The notes under the pieces are model-generated. The model ran no database searches. It saw only the letters and a program-made list of their open reading frames with translations, and had not been told where the DNA came from. The position numbers and the translations under genes were made by a program. Of a DNA stretch of 64,000 bases, positions 34,289 to 42,851 are shown in pieces (position 1 is the first letter of the stretch; the number at the start of each line of letters is the position of its first letter). Source of the stretch: Rothia dentocariosa ATCC 17931 (GTDB taxonomy: Bacteria; Actinomycetota; Actinomycetes; Actinomycetales; Micrococcaceae). The stretch spans positions 186,001 through 250,000 of the forward strand of contig NC_014643.1 of NCBI RefSeq assembly GCF_000164695.2, read 5' to 3'.

Positions 34289-35512
34289 CTAATTCTTTTG
34301 TTTGTAATCCGCCATGAAGTTACCCAGCCGCTCAAGCGCGCTCTTGAGGGTCTGCACATCCGGCAGGAAAACCAGGCGGAAGTGGTCGGGCTTATGCCAG
34401 TTGAAGGCGCTGCCGTGGCTGAAGAGAATTTTCTGATCTTTGAGCAGGTCAAGCATGAACTGTTCGTCGCTCTTGATGTTGAACTTTTCGGTATCAATTT
34501 TGGGGAACAGGTAGAGCGCGCCATCGGCCTGTTCACAGGTAATGCCGTCGATTTCGTTGAGCATACGATACGCCAGGGTGCGCTGCTCGTAGAGACGCCC
34601 GCCGGGGGCAACGAGTTCGTCAATGGACTGGTAGCCGCCGAGTGCGGTCTGAATTGCATGCTGGGCGGGCACGTTGGAACACAAGCGCATCGACGCAAGC
34701 AGGGTAATGCCCTCGATATAGTTTTTAGCGTCCTCTTTTGGCCCGGTAATGGCGAGCCATCCGGCGCGGTAACCGCAGACGCGGTATGCTTTGGAAAGCC
34801 CCGAGAAGGTCATGCAGAGCACATCATCACCGGTGATGGTGGCCATGTTGATAGCCTCGGCGCCTTCGTAGGTGATCTTCTCGTAGATTTCGTCGGCAAA
34901 GACCACGAGCTCATGTTCGCGCGCCACATCAGCAATCTGCTGCAGAATCTCGCGGGAGTACACGGCACCGGTGGGGTTGTTGGGGTTAATAACCACAATG
35001 CCCCTGGTGCGCTCAGTAATCTTCGACTTAATGTCTTCAATATCCGGGTACCAGTTGTTCTCTTCGTCGCACAGGTAATGCACGGGGTTGCCGCCTGCGA
35101 GCGTGGTGGAGGCGGTCCACAGCGGGTAGTCGGGCATCGGAACCAGAATTTCATCGCCCGGTTCGCATAGCGCCTGCAGGGTCATAGGGATCAGTTCCGA
35201 AACGCCGTTGCCCAGATATATATCGTTGGTGTCAAGGTCGAGAATCCCGCGATTCTGGTAGTACTGCACGATGGCGGTACGCGCCGAGTACAGGCCGTGG
35301 GAATCGGAATAACCCTGTGTGACAGGCAGGTGGCGGATGATATCCATCATGATCGCATCCGGCGCTTCAAATCCGAAGGGAGCGGGGTTACCAATATTGA
35401 GTTTGAGGATGCGGTGGCCAAGCGCTTCCATGCGGTTGGCTTCTTCGAGAATAGGTCCGCGAATATCGTAGAGGACGTTGTTCAGCTTTGAGGACTGACG
35501 GTACTTCGTCAT
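34289..35512 (-). CDS. alaA: Alanine aminotransferase-like PLP enzyme (AlaA type)
   Basis: 407 aa fold-type I aminotransferase. ILKLNIGNPAPFGFEAPD is the AlaA-like N-terminus; VVINPNNPTGAVYS binds PLP, VFADEIYEKI holds the Asp for the pyridine nitrogen, SGLSKAYRVCGYRAGW contains the Schiff-base Lys, and FRLVFLPD the substrate Arg. Expected to make alanine from pyruvate and glutamate. Follows the betaine-type binding protein gene with seven bases between. Confidence 0.9.
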   Translation of the reverse strand: MTKYRQSSKLNNVLYDIRGPILEEANRMEALGHRILKLNIGNPAPFGFEAPDAIMMDIIRHLPVTQGYSDSHGLYSARTAIVQYYQNRGILDLDTNDIYLGNGVSELIPMTLQALCEPGDEILVPMPDYPLWTASTTLAGGNPVHYLCDEENNWYPDIEDIKSKITERTRGIVVINPNNPTGAVYSREILQQIADVAREHELVVFADEIYEKITYEGAEAINMATITGDDVLCMTFSGLSKAYRVCGYRAGWLAITGPKEDAKNYIEGITLLASMRLCSNVPAQHAIQTALGGYQSIDELVAPGGRLYEQRTLAYRMLNEIDGITCEQADGALYLFPKIDTEKFNIKSDEQFMLDLLKDQKILFSHGSAFNWHKPDHFRLVFLPDVQTLKSALERLGNFMADYKQKN

Positions 35513-35519
35513 AGTTACA

Positions 35520-36632
35520 TTACTTCCTTGGATGCTCTAATAAGAATTTCGCGGCCTCGTCGTCAGCGATGGGGTTAGTACCGCTCGTAAGACGAAGCAA
35601 GAACGATAGGTTTCCCGTATCTAATGTAGATGATACGCGGTTTATAGCTTCGCGTGCACTATCTGGCAGGTTACGACGCGCAATCGGAAGAAGTTGTTGG
35701 TTCAGCTGCGTAGTCTGTGGGTCTTCGAGAGTTGTGAAGCGGTTATCCTCAATCGCCGGGTCTGCGCTGTGCAAAAGGACCACCTGCGCGGTGTCTTTGC
35801 TGAGCATACTCACCCGTTCTGCCGAATTTTCGTTGAGAATAGGGTTTTCGACCGTGTATTTGTAGACGGTTTTGAGGCTTGCAACGCCGTAGTTGCTGCT
35901 GGTGTATCCGCTGGTGAGAGCAAAACTTAGGGTAGCTTTTACATCCGCAAGGTTGGCGAGGCTACGAAGTTTATGCTGCACTTCGTTCTGGCGAGTGGTC
36001 ACGAGAACATCGCGGTTTTGGGCATTAGCAACGTCTAGAAGTTCCAGGTGTTCGGGGAGCACACGGTTAATAGCGGCAACAGTATCGGTAATATTCAGTG
36101 CGCGCGCGTTAATGGCCCCGCTGGGGCTTGCGGTTGCACCTTCGGAGGCGGACGCATCATGCGAAGGCGTGTTGGTGGGGGTGGGCGGTAGTGTGACCCC
36201 GGCACTCGCCGCAGATGCGCTGGCACTGGCAGCCTGGCGTTCCGCCTGAATTTGTGCGGGGCTAAGTTTGCCGTCGTTCGTAAGATGCAGCAGCAAATCG
36301 CCGCTGTAATCAATAACAAGGTCAAGCGTGTCTGGTTCGGGGGTGTTCGCTTCGGTCTGTTTGAGCGCATCCAGAAATTTGCTGCGGCTGTCTTCGTTGG
36401 TGACGACTTCAACGTTATATCCCACGTTGCGAAGCGCCTGAGCGTACAGGTATGCGACCGCCCGCATCTCGCGCAGGGCACCGATGCCCACGCGCAGGGT
36501 TCCGTAGCTTGATGCTGAAGGATCCACTTTCGGTTTATCGTCCTCTGACGAGCAGGCGGCAAGAAGCGGAGCTAGGGCTAAGGCGCTTATCATGGTGCGG
36601 CGGGTAGGCGCGGGGCGGTTTGGGTAATGCAC
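35520..36632 (-). CDS. Tat-type lipoprotein, OpuC/glycine-betaine-like substrate-binding protein
   Basis: 370 aa. PTRRTMISALALAPLLAACSS combines a twin-arginine signal with a lipobox (LAAC). The binding-protein part (GTLRVGIGALREMRAVAYLY, PDTLDLVIDYSGDLLLHLTN, AQVVLLHSADPAIEDNRFTT) follows OpuAC-like quaternary-amine/osmoprotectant binding proteins. A Ser/Ala/Pro-rich insert of about 45 residues (near 130-175) splits the domain. No permease or ATPase lies near, so it is an orphan. GTG start overlaps the NUDIX stop (TAGTG). Confidence 0.75.
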   Translation of the reverse strand: MHYPNRPAPTRRTMISALALAPLLAACSSEDDKPKVDPSASSYGTLRVGIGALREMRAVAYLYAQALRNVGYNVEVVTNEDSRSKFLDALKQTEANTPEPDTLDLVIDYSGDLLLHLTNDGKLSPAQIQAERQAASASASAASAGVTLPPTPTNTPSHDASASEGATASPSGAINARALNITDTVAAINRVLPEHLELLDVANAQNRDVLVTTRQNEVQHKLRSLANLADVKATLSFALTSGYTSSNYGVASLKTVYKYTVENPILNENSAERVSMLSKDTAQVVLLHSADPAIEDNRFTTLEDPQTTQLNQQLLPIARRNLPDSAREAINRVSSTLDTGNLSFLLRLTSGTNPIADDEAAKFLLEHPRK

Positions 36633-37135
36633 TAGATTTTCCTCGCGTTCTCGTCGGCAAGAAATTCTTGGTATTCACGCGACCAAGCGGCGGCATTTTG
36701 AAAGCCCATCATGGATGCGACCTCGTCGATGAGGGTGCCGTAGCGCAGGGTATCGAGTTCAGCGATAGGCACCCAGCAGGCGCTGTCGGAAGAACCGTTC
36801 TCTTCGGCGCGCAGCTCGCCGGTGACCACGTGGGCGCGGTAGACGATGCGCAGGGCGCAGAACGGCAGCGTACTGTCGGAGAGCCCGTTACGCGCGGGAA
36901 AATGCCCGGCGTGCACGCCCAAAATATCTTCGATGGCAACGCTGTACCCAGTTTCTTCGAGGGTTTCTCGCAGGGCGGTTTCGTCGGCCTGCTCGCCCGG
37001 TTCCATGCCTCCGCCGGGCAGCGACCAGAGCGGACTTTGGGCGCGATCCTCGGGCACCCAGCGGGTCATGAGCAGTTTGCCCTGCTCGATAATGACCGCG
37101 TAGGCTGCGGGACGGGTTTCCATTACCAATGCCAT
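36632..37135 (-). CDS. NUDIX hydrolase
   Basis: 167 aa. The NUDIX box GGGMEPGEQADETALRETLE followed by ETGY matches Gx5Ex7REUxEExGU. Hydrolyses a nucleoside diphosphate linked to some group; specificity not readable. Starts 18 bases after the LysR-like gene stop and overlaps the lipoprotein start by one base, so it is inside a minus-strand operon. Confidence 0.9.
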   Translation of the reverse strand: MALVMETRPAAYAVIIEQGKLLMTRWVPEDRAQSPLWSLPGGGMEPGEQADETALRETLEETGYSVAIEDILGVHAGHFPARNGLSDSTLPFCALRIVYRAHVVTGELRAEENGSSDSACWVPIAELDTLRYGTLIDEVASMMGFQNAAAWSREYQEFLADENARKI

Positions 37136-37153
37136 GATGTTAAGTTTACCGCT

Positions 37154-38143
37154 TTAGCGTTTCTTTCCTGCACGCCGCGCACGGACGGCTTGAGCGTTGT
37201 GACGGGCATATTCTCGGAGGTTTCCGCTCTTTTTGGCGTTCGATTTCTTCCGATCACGAGCCTCACGGCGGGCATTGGCGGCACGGTTTTTCGCTTTCGT
37301 CTTTGCTTTCTCATCAGCAATGCGCTTAGCGCGGCTCTGCTTCGTCTCACTTCCTCGCTCGCTGGATGCGGTTCGCCCGCGCACAATACCGATAAAGTCC
37401 TGGATCAGAGTTTCTTCTCTTTCGGGACGCGGATGCGCCACCGGTGCCCGCCTCCAGGTGAGGGTCACCGGGTAGGGTTCAAGGCCGCGCATCGGGCGAT
37501 AGGTAAGGTCTTTGCGATGGTAGAATCGCGCCACGGACATGGGTGCAATGTACAGGCCAATTCCTGCGGCAACGAGCTCAAGAGCCTCACGATCGCCGGT
37601 AAATTCGGGCAGGAACCTTGGGTTTTCGGCGCGCCATGTGTTGGAGGCTTCAGCCCAGGCGGGGTAATCGGCGGGGTCGTGAAGCAGAAATTCTTCGGCG
37701 AGGTCTTCAAAGCTCACCTCGTCAAGCACTGTGAGCACGTGGTCGCTGGGCATGATCAGCACGGGTATTTCCTCATACAGCCTGATGCTGTGGTACTCGT
37801 CTGTGTCTCTGCTGCGCGGTTCGTGGTTGGGGCGCACAATCGCCATGTGTGCAAGCGGTTCTGCGCTTTGGGAGGTGGAAAGCTCTATGGTAAGGGCCTG
37901 AATTCCCAACCCCTCCCCCACCGGAATTTCAGCCAGGGGCGCGCGGTCGCCGTAACGCTCATGCCAGCGGGTGAACCATTTTCCGGGCATAATTCCCGGC
38001 ACATATGCAATGCGCAACTCAGAGCGTTCAAGCACCTGGGCTGGTAGGGCCTGCGGAGTGTAGAGAAGATTTGCGATATGGTGCGGAAGCTCGTCGGCTC
38101 TTGCTTTTTCCTCTGCCCGTGCGTTGGTGCTGTTTTCACTCAT
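37154..38143 (-). CDS. LysR substrate-binding-domain protein without HTH
   Basis: 329 aa. Residues about 40-245 resemble the LysR effector domain (LRIAYVPGIMPGKWFTRW, LYEEIPVLIMPSDHVL, ELVAAGIGLYIAPMSVAR). There is no N-terminal winged HTH; instead a short acidic start and a very basic, Ala/Arg/Lys-rich C-terminal tail (about residues 265-329) that could bind nucleic acid. I know this arrangement from related actinobacteria as an annotated LysR-domain protein; its role is unknown. First gene of a run with NUDIX and lipoprotein genes. Confidence 0.75.
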   Translation of the reverse strand: MSENSTNARAEEKARADELPHHIANLLYTPQALPAQVLERSELRIAYVPGIMPGKWFTRWHERYGDRAPLAEIPVGEGLGIQALTIELSTSQSAEPLAHMAIVRPNHEPRSRDTDEYHSIRLYEEIPVLIMPSDHVLTVLDEVSFEDLAEEFLLHDPADYPAWAEASNTWRAENPRFLPEFTGDREALELVAAGIGLYIAPMSVARFYHRKDLTYRPMRGLEPYPVTLTWRRAPVAHPRPEREETLIQDFIGIVRGRTASSERGSETKQSRAKRIADEKAKTKAKNRAANARREARDRKKSNAKKSGNLREYARHNAQAVRARRAGKKR

Positions 38144-38209
38144 GCCACCACGCTAGCACAGCGGGCGGGATACGCGGGGTGTATCCGTGGAATATAGGGT
38201 AAAAACGGG

Positions 38210-38680
38210 CTAAGACTGCCGCTTATCAGCGATATAGGTGCGAATCTTTGAGGCTGTCAGGCTGATCAGAATAAGCGCGACAAAGATGAGTGGCACCATC
38301 CACGGCTCAAATCCGAAGGCGGCGAGGAGGGCAAACCCGATAGTGACGTAGATAATCGCCCATATCAGGGTGCCCAGAAGCATGCCGGGCAGCCAGCGGC
38401 GCATCGGCATTTTCGTGAACCCCGTGGTAATGATGACGGCGGTCTGCAGTCCGACCGTCAGAAAACACAGCGGCACGGCGTAGGCTCCCCACCGGTTGAT
38501 CATGGCGGTGGCTCGTGTGTAGAGCGGGGTCTGCATGGCGTTACGGATGCGCTCTAGGCGCGCGCTTCCCGTGGCGGCAAGGTAGCCCAGGGCGTAGACG
38601 ATGCTGGTGCGCAAAATACCGATGCCCCACATGATGACGACAGCAAGTTCGAGAGGCAGAGCCGCAAACCATTCTTTCAC
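38210..38680 (-). CDS. DedA/VTT-like membrane protein (short)
   Basis: 156 aa. INRWGAYAVPLCFLTVGLQT, AVIITTGFTKMPMRRWLPGM and LLGTLIWAIIYVTIGFALLA follow the VTT/DedA core (WGxxxvxxxRFxPxxR...G...M....F...n..ga..W). The signature Arg of DedA is not clearly present. DedA proteins flip or transport phospholipids such as undecaprenyl phosphate. GTG start with GAGGGG in front. The C-terminus is a short charged tail. Confidence 0.7.
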   Translation of the reverse strand: MKEWFAALPLELAVVIMWGIGILRTSIVYALGYLAATGSARLERIRNAMQTPLYTRATAMINRWGAYAVPLCFLTVGLQTAVIITTGFTKMPMRRWLPGMLLGTLIWAIIYVTIGFALLAAFGFEPWMVPLIFVALILISLTASKIRTYIADKRQS

Positions 38681-38898
38681 CCCCTCATTCTCTCATGTTT
38701 TGGGTATGGTACTCATCAGCTGAGGGTGTACATATGTTGCTTTGAGGTTCTACGTAGTGCACATGGTCCCGCAATCAAAAAAATTTAAATTTTTTTCTGC
38801 ACCCTATTATTTGGGGTCTATCCCCGTAAACACGGGGTTTTCGGTTAGGTAACCCTAAATATACTGACAGAGTGTCGCTATTTTTCCAGGATTTGCGG

Positions 38899-38927
38899 TT
38901 GGCAGACACCTCGAAATTAGGTTATAT
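38899..38927 (+). promoter_or_regulatory. Strong sigma-70-type promoter
   Basis: TTGGCA (38899-38904), 17-base spacer, TTATAT (38922-38927). Close to consensus in both boxes and spacing. Points into the region ending at the hairpin at 39009; no gene starts nearby. Confidence 0.7.
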
Positions 38928-38933
38928 TTTTAT

Positions 38934-39045
38934 TACCAAATAGGATACGCCTTGTGGGAAGGCCTCCTAGATACGGTTTTGAAGACTTTTCTTCCTGTGT
39001 GTGATGCGAAGGAGGAGGTTCCAGATGGAACCTCCTCCTTTCCCT
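38934..39045 (+). ncRNA. Candidate small RNA (about 110 nt)
   Basis: Bounded by the promoter at 38899-38927 and the hairpin at 39009-39040, which is followed by TTTCC. The included frame from TTG 38952 has no ribosome site and runs through the terminator, so a non-coding RNA is preferred. The terminator stem contains GGAGGAGG, which could pair with ribosome-binding sites. No homology claimed. Confidence 0.4.
39009..39040 (+). terminator. Terminator-like 15-bp hairpin
   Basis: AAGGAGGAGGTTCCA pairs exactly with TGGAACCTCCTCCTT around a 2-base gap, so the real loop would take a few stem bases. Followed by TCCC, a weak T-run. Confidence 0.75.
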
Positions 39046-39098
39046 ATGCAAAAGCATCCTTACTGAATTACTCGCTTCATTCTTTTCCCAAGGCACGT

Positions 39099-39132
39099 AA
39101 AAAGGCTCCCCAGATGTATGGGGAGCCTTTTT
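39099..39132. terminator. Bidirectional rho-independent terminator
   Basis: AAAAAGGCTCCCCA pairs exactly with TGGGGAGCCTTTTT (loop GATGTA), with T-runs on both strands. Ends the minus-strand sepX/glpR gene and any + strand read-through from the small RNA. Confidence 0.9.
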
Positions 39133-39171
39133 ACTCTGTTGCAGAAATTAATCTAGAGATCCAGCGAACCG

Positions 39172-41475
39172 CTACTTCTGCTCTCCGTTATTCGGGCCGC
39201 CATCACTTCCATTGGGCTTCTTCTGATGCAAAGAACTCAGCGGCTTCGGAAGCTGGGTGGGGGTCCATGTTTTCTGTGATACCCCGGTGAAAGATGCTCC
39301 TGTCCCCGGCATGTTCCCCCGCTTATAGGACGCGGATGCGTTCGAGGAGGAGCCCGAACGCTCGCCGGGTTCATCCACGACCGGAATAATATCGAGAGGC
39401 TCGAACTCAGAATCGTCGAGATCAAGTGGAACCGGAACATCGAATTGGCTCGTATTCGTAAACCCAGACCCGCCTCCTACCGGAACAGAACCGGTCGCCG
39501 GTCCTTGCTGGAAGCGTGAATTCTGCGCACCTGAGCCTGTGGTGGTTCCCATCGGACGCTGCGACCGCGGAGGTTCCTGGTTCATGGGGCGGATAGCTCC
39601 CTGCGGGGTGAACCCTGCAGGAGGAAGATTCTTCTCCTCCGCTACAGAGCGCGAAGGCGCAAATCCAGGCCCGGAATTCTGAGCGTTCGTATGCTGAGCC
39701 GTGGAGGTCTGGTGCTTCTGGTTTTGCGGTGCAAAGCTGCGCTGACCGTATCCCTGCTGTTCGCCGAGGCTCTGCTGTCCTAAGCCTGTCTGAGCCGCCT
39801 GCCGGTTCTGACCTGCGTTTTGGTTTTGCTGCATACCCTGCTGATGTTGCCCCACACCCTGGCCCTGGTGCGTACCGTAGCCCTGAGCTGGCGCAGCATA
39901 CGGATTTTGCGCGGTATTCTGCGGCTGCGCAAGGTATGGATTATGTGCTGCACTACGATACGGCGCGGAATGTGCAGAGTCATCCGCGCGATCCTGCATG
40001 CCGGAGCCAAACGCCGCATCCTGAGCAGAAGTATTACTCATACCAGAGGGCGCGGAATACCCCTGAGTCTGGTTTGTATTCGCGGGAGCCGATTCTAAGA
40101 ATCCGTTCCTAGGCGCAGCACCTTCGCGTTGTGGAGCATTCACAGTATTTCCGGGTGCGGGAGTCACCGGGATTTGCCCGGTTGGAGTGGTCTGAACTTC
40201 CTGATCGAAAAGTTCACTCGTGCGTTCCAGCGGGCGCAGATGCGTTCCCGGAATGCGTGCCGGACGGCGCGGGGTCTGCCCCTGAGCAGATGCAGACCCG
40301 ACAAAACGGGTCTCGTGCCGCTGCGCCTCGGGCTGGGGTGCGGGCGCGCGGTGCAGGTTCTTCGGCTGCACAAAAACATCCTGTGCGGGAGCCTCCTCCG
40401 CCGCCGATGCTGAAAACGCGTGTGCGGAAGGAGCTTGCTCGTATGAAGCTTCGTGGCTTGCACCCTGGTCATCGTCGTACAGAACGGGTTCGGGGGCCTG
40501 CTGCGGAGGGTACTTAGGGTGCAACTGCGCCGGAAGCCTGCGGGCGTGCGAAGTACCGGAAAAGTGCTGCTGCGCATCCTCAGCTGAGTACGATTCAGCG
40601 TATTCGACGTATTCCTCATGCACCGGCTCTTCGCTCAGCTCGTGAGGCTCTGCTGCGAATTCATCGGCACCGATCTGTGGCGCATGGTCTGCGGGAACAC
40701 CCTGTTCTGAAGACTCTTCCTCCAGCGTAGATTTGCGGGATGCACGCCCCGAGTTCCAGCGTAGCGAACCCCACCTGCTGGCCTTGGAAGAACGACTCGG
40801 TGAGGTTTCTTCAGGTTCCTCGACGTCTAGCTCGTGTGCCTCATCCTGCGCGAATTCCTCTTCGGTAGCCTCACCCTCGATGGGCAGCGCATTATGTCCG
40901 GAGGTTTCGGGATACGCCGCATCAGGTTCTTCGTGCCCATCCTTGGGCTGCCCCAGGTAGTAGAGGGCACCGCCGATCCCCGCGAGCGCCACGAAGGAAA
41001 CCGTGGGGGCGCTCCACGGCAGCCACCCCATGAGGGAGAGAATCAGCGAGAAAATCAGAATAAGTGCCACCAGCGCGCCGATACCGAGCAGGGTCAGGCG
41101 CAGGGTTCCTAGGCGATGCAGGCGTTCCGGCAACCAAGGTTTCTGTTCTAAAACGGGCACAGGGCTGGTAAAAGGTTCGACCGGCGAGGCTTCGCGCAGA
41201 TCGGAGAGCGCGGCGCTCGTCTCTTCTTCACTGAGCGGGGGCACGTTTCCGCTCGCGGCGTTGGATTTCTTGGGGTCAGAACCGGGCACTGCGGACTCCT
41301 CAGAAAAAAGAATGGAATGCGAGGTCAGAACATCATCAGTCATGGAATGTGGGTTTACAACCGTCTGTTCGGGGGTGTCTGCGGCGGATGCACGACGCAT
41401 ATTCCGCGGTATAAACCACAACAGCATGACGACCGCTAAAACTACGAGAACACCCGACGTGCTCAAAATCGTCAT
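39172..41475 (-). CDS. Divisome protein SepX/GlpR-like
   Basis: 767 aa. N-terminal helix (STSGVLVVLAVVMLLWFIPR, about residues 6-25) followed by RNMRRA, a second pair of helices near 126-150 and 155-174, acidic and Gln/Pro/Ala-rich disordered regions (especially residues 430-660) and a short conserved tail. Helix 1 plus the basic stop and the position next to galU, folate cyclo-ligase and fmdB match the actinobacterial SepX/GlpR gene, whose product organises the divisome and, in Corynebacterium, binds the gephyrin-like Glp. The glp (moeA-like) and rimJ genes usually between galU and this gene are absent. Identification rests on layout and synteny. Confidence 0.6.
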   Translation of the reverse strand: MTILSTSGVLVVLAVVMLLWFIPRNMRRASAADTPEQTVVNPHSMTDDVLTSHSILFSEESAVPGSDPKKSNAASGNVPPLSEEETSAALSDLREASPVEPFTSPVPVLEQKPWLPERLHRLGTLRLTLLGIGALVALILIFSLILSLMGWLPWSAPTVSFVALAGIGGALYYLGQPKDGHEEPDAAYPETSGHNALPIEGEATEEEFAQDEAHELDVEEPEETSPSRSSKASRWGSLRWNSGRASRKSTLEEESSEQGVPADHAPQIGADEFAAEPHELSEEPVHEEYVEYAESYSAEDAQQHFSGTSHARRLPAQLHPKYPPQQAPEPVLYDDDQGASHEASYEQAPSAHAFSASAAEEAPAQDVFVQPKNLHRAPAPQPEAQRHETRFVGSASAQGQTPRRPARIPGTHLRPLERTSELFDQEVQTTPTGQIPVTPAPGNTVNAPQREGAAPRNGFLESAPANTNQTQGYSAPSGMSNTSAQDAAFGSGMQDRADDSAHSAPYRSAAHNPYLAQPQNTAQNPYAAPAQGYGTHQGQGVGQHQQGMQQNQNAGQNRQAAQTGLGQQSLGEQQGYGQRSFAPQNQKHQTSTAQHTNAQNSGPGFAPSRSVAEEKNLPPAGFTPQGAIRPMNQEPPRSQRPMGTTTGSGAQNSRFQQGPATGSVPVGGGSGFTNTSQFDVPVPLDLDDSEFEPLDIIPVVDEPGERSGSSSNASASYKRGNMPGTGASFTGVSQKTWTPTQLPKPLSSLHQKKPNGSDGGPNNGEQK

Positions 41476-41687
41476 GTGTATCTATCCCTTCAAGCTAACA
41501 TTTATAAAACCTAGGACTTTTCATCTTACCTAGTACAGGACAGTGTTCGCATTCATCTACGTATACCGTGCGAAAATATACCAAAGAAACCTGGAATATT
41601 CAGGGCTCTTCTAGAAAATATGCGCTCAGCACATTTCCCGTGCATGTATAAATACTATCGAACACAGTCGAACATTATGTAAATGAA

Positions 41688-41730
41688 TCAGGGGCGACAG
41701 CAGGTCATAAAACCGAACTATCGCCCCTGA
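41688..41730. terminator. Hairpin after galU
   Basis: TCAGGGGCGA and its exact complement (41721-41730) around a 23-base loop; 28 bases beyond the minus-strand galU stop. Confidence 0.75.
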
Positions 41731-41757
41731 TAGGACTAGAGATTATGCAAAGAGTGA

Positions 41758-42675
41758 TTAGCAGTTCTTATCGGCAAATTCTTTCAGCCATTCACGAAGT
41801 TCAGGGCCGAGATCTTCGCGTTCGGAAGCAAGAATAACGTTTGCCTTCAGATACGAGAGCTTATCCCCCGTATCGAAGCGGCGCCCCTTGAAGACCACAC
41901 CGTATACGCCCTCACCTTCGCCGGTGCCGACTGCCAAAGTCTGCAGTGCATCGGTCAGCTGAATTTCGTTGCCGCGACCCGGAGCCGTGTTTTCCAGCAC
42001 CTCGAATACCTTCGAGCTGAGCACGTAGCGACCAATCACCGCATAGTTCGAGGGTGCTTCCTCGGGGGCGGGCTTCTCAACAAGACCGGTGACCTTCACG
42101 TAGCCGTCCTGACCTTCAACCGCCTCGATAGCAGCGGCACCGTAGGCTGAGATAGACTCGTGGGGAACCTCCATAAGAGCGATCACGGAACCGCCGGTAG
42201 CCTGCTGAACCTCGACCATTCGCGAGAGCAAATCCTCTTTTTCGTCGATCAGGTCATCGCCCAGCAAAACCGCGAAGGGTTCATCCCCTACATGTACCTT
42301 GCCGCGCAAAACTGCATGGCCCAGACCTTTAGGGTCGCCCTGGCGCACATAGTGCAGTTCACCCAACTCATTCGTTGCTTCAACAGCTTTCAGAAGGGCG
42401 TCTTTACCCTGCTCGGCCAGCTGACTTTCTAGGACCGGAACACGGTCAAAATGGTCTTCAAGCGCACGCTTGTTACGGCCGGTAATCATAAGAACATCGT
42501 TCAGGCCGGCGCGGATTGCCTCTTCTACCACGTACTGAATTGCGGGGCGATCAACGACCGGAAGCATTTCCTTAGGAGTCGCCTTCGTTGCGGGCAAGAA
42601 CCTGGTCCCCAGACCAGCCGCCGGAATAACAGCCTTAGTGACAGACTTAGATACTTTAGTCATACCAATAAGCAT
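41758..42675 (-). CDS. galU: UTP-glucose-1-phosphate uridylyltransferase
   Basis: 305 aa. AVIPAAGLGTRFLPATKATP with KEMLPVV is the nucleotide-binding signature, and VLLGDDLIDEKEDLLSRMVE, FKGRRFDTGDKLSYLKANV are conserved GalU segments. Makes UDP-glucose for wall polymers and glycogen. AAAGAGGG lies about ten bases before ATG 42675. Divergent from the folate cyclo-ligase gene, a common actinobacterial arrangement. Confidence 0.96.
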   Translation of the reverse strand: MLIGMTKVSKSVTKAVIPAAGLGTRFLPATKATPKEMLPVVDRPAIQYVVEEAIRAGLNDVLMITGRNKRALEDHFDRVPVLESQLAEQGKDALLKAVEATNELGELHYVRQGDPKGLGHAVLRGKVHVGDEPFAVLLGDDLIDEKEDLLSRMVEVQQATGGSVIALMEVPHESISAYGAAAIEAVEGQDGYVKVTGLVEKPAPEEAPSNYAVIGRYVLSSKVFEVLENTAPGRGNEIQLTDALQTLAVGTGEGEGVYGVVFKGRRFDTGDKLSYLKANVILASEREDLGPELREWLKEFADKNC

Positions 42676-42851
42676 AACTCATGCACCCTCTTTCACAGCC
42701 TGTAATACTACAATTTGACACGTACCTTCGTGCAAGAATTTAAAAAATACCCCGCTGCACCTTTGCAGGTTAGGCACTATAAGATATCGTCGAGCATCGC
42801 ACTCGCTGCACAACATTATCGCAATGGTGAACGCACTCACCCAGGAGAACC

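Larger units (their letters stand above)
38681..39171. other. 490-base spacer with candidate small RNA
   Basis: AT-rich DNA with AAAAAAATTTAAATTTTTTT near 38777, one repeat-like hairpin at 38821, a strong promoter at 38899 and hairpins at 39009 and 39099. No convincing protein frame. Confidence 0.6.

Noticed and set aside
36620..38047. A 475-codon open frame on the + strand
   Set aside because: It lies opposite the NUDIX and LysR-domain genes, which have clear families and ribosome sites; the frame has no recognisable protein features.
38814..38843. GTCTATCCCCGTAAACACGGGG looks like a type I-E CRISPR repeat next to an AT-rich leader-like stretch
   Set aside because: Only one copy is present, with no spacers and no cas genes in the window; a chance hairpin or relic is as likely.
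38952..39290. Protein frame starting TTG in the 38.7-39.2 kb spacer
   Set aside because: No ribosome site, it runs through two terminators and into the sepX/glpR gene on the other strand.
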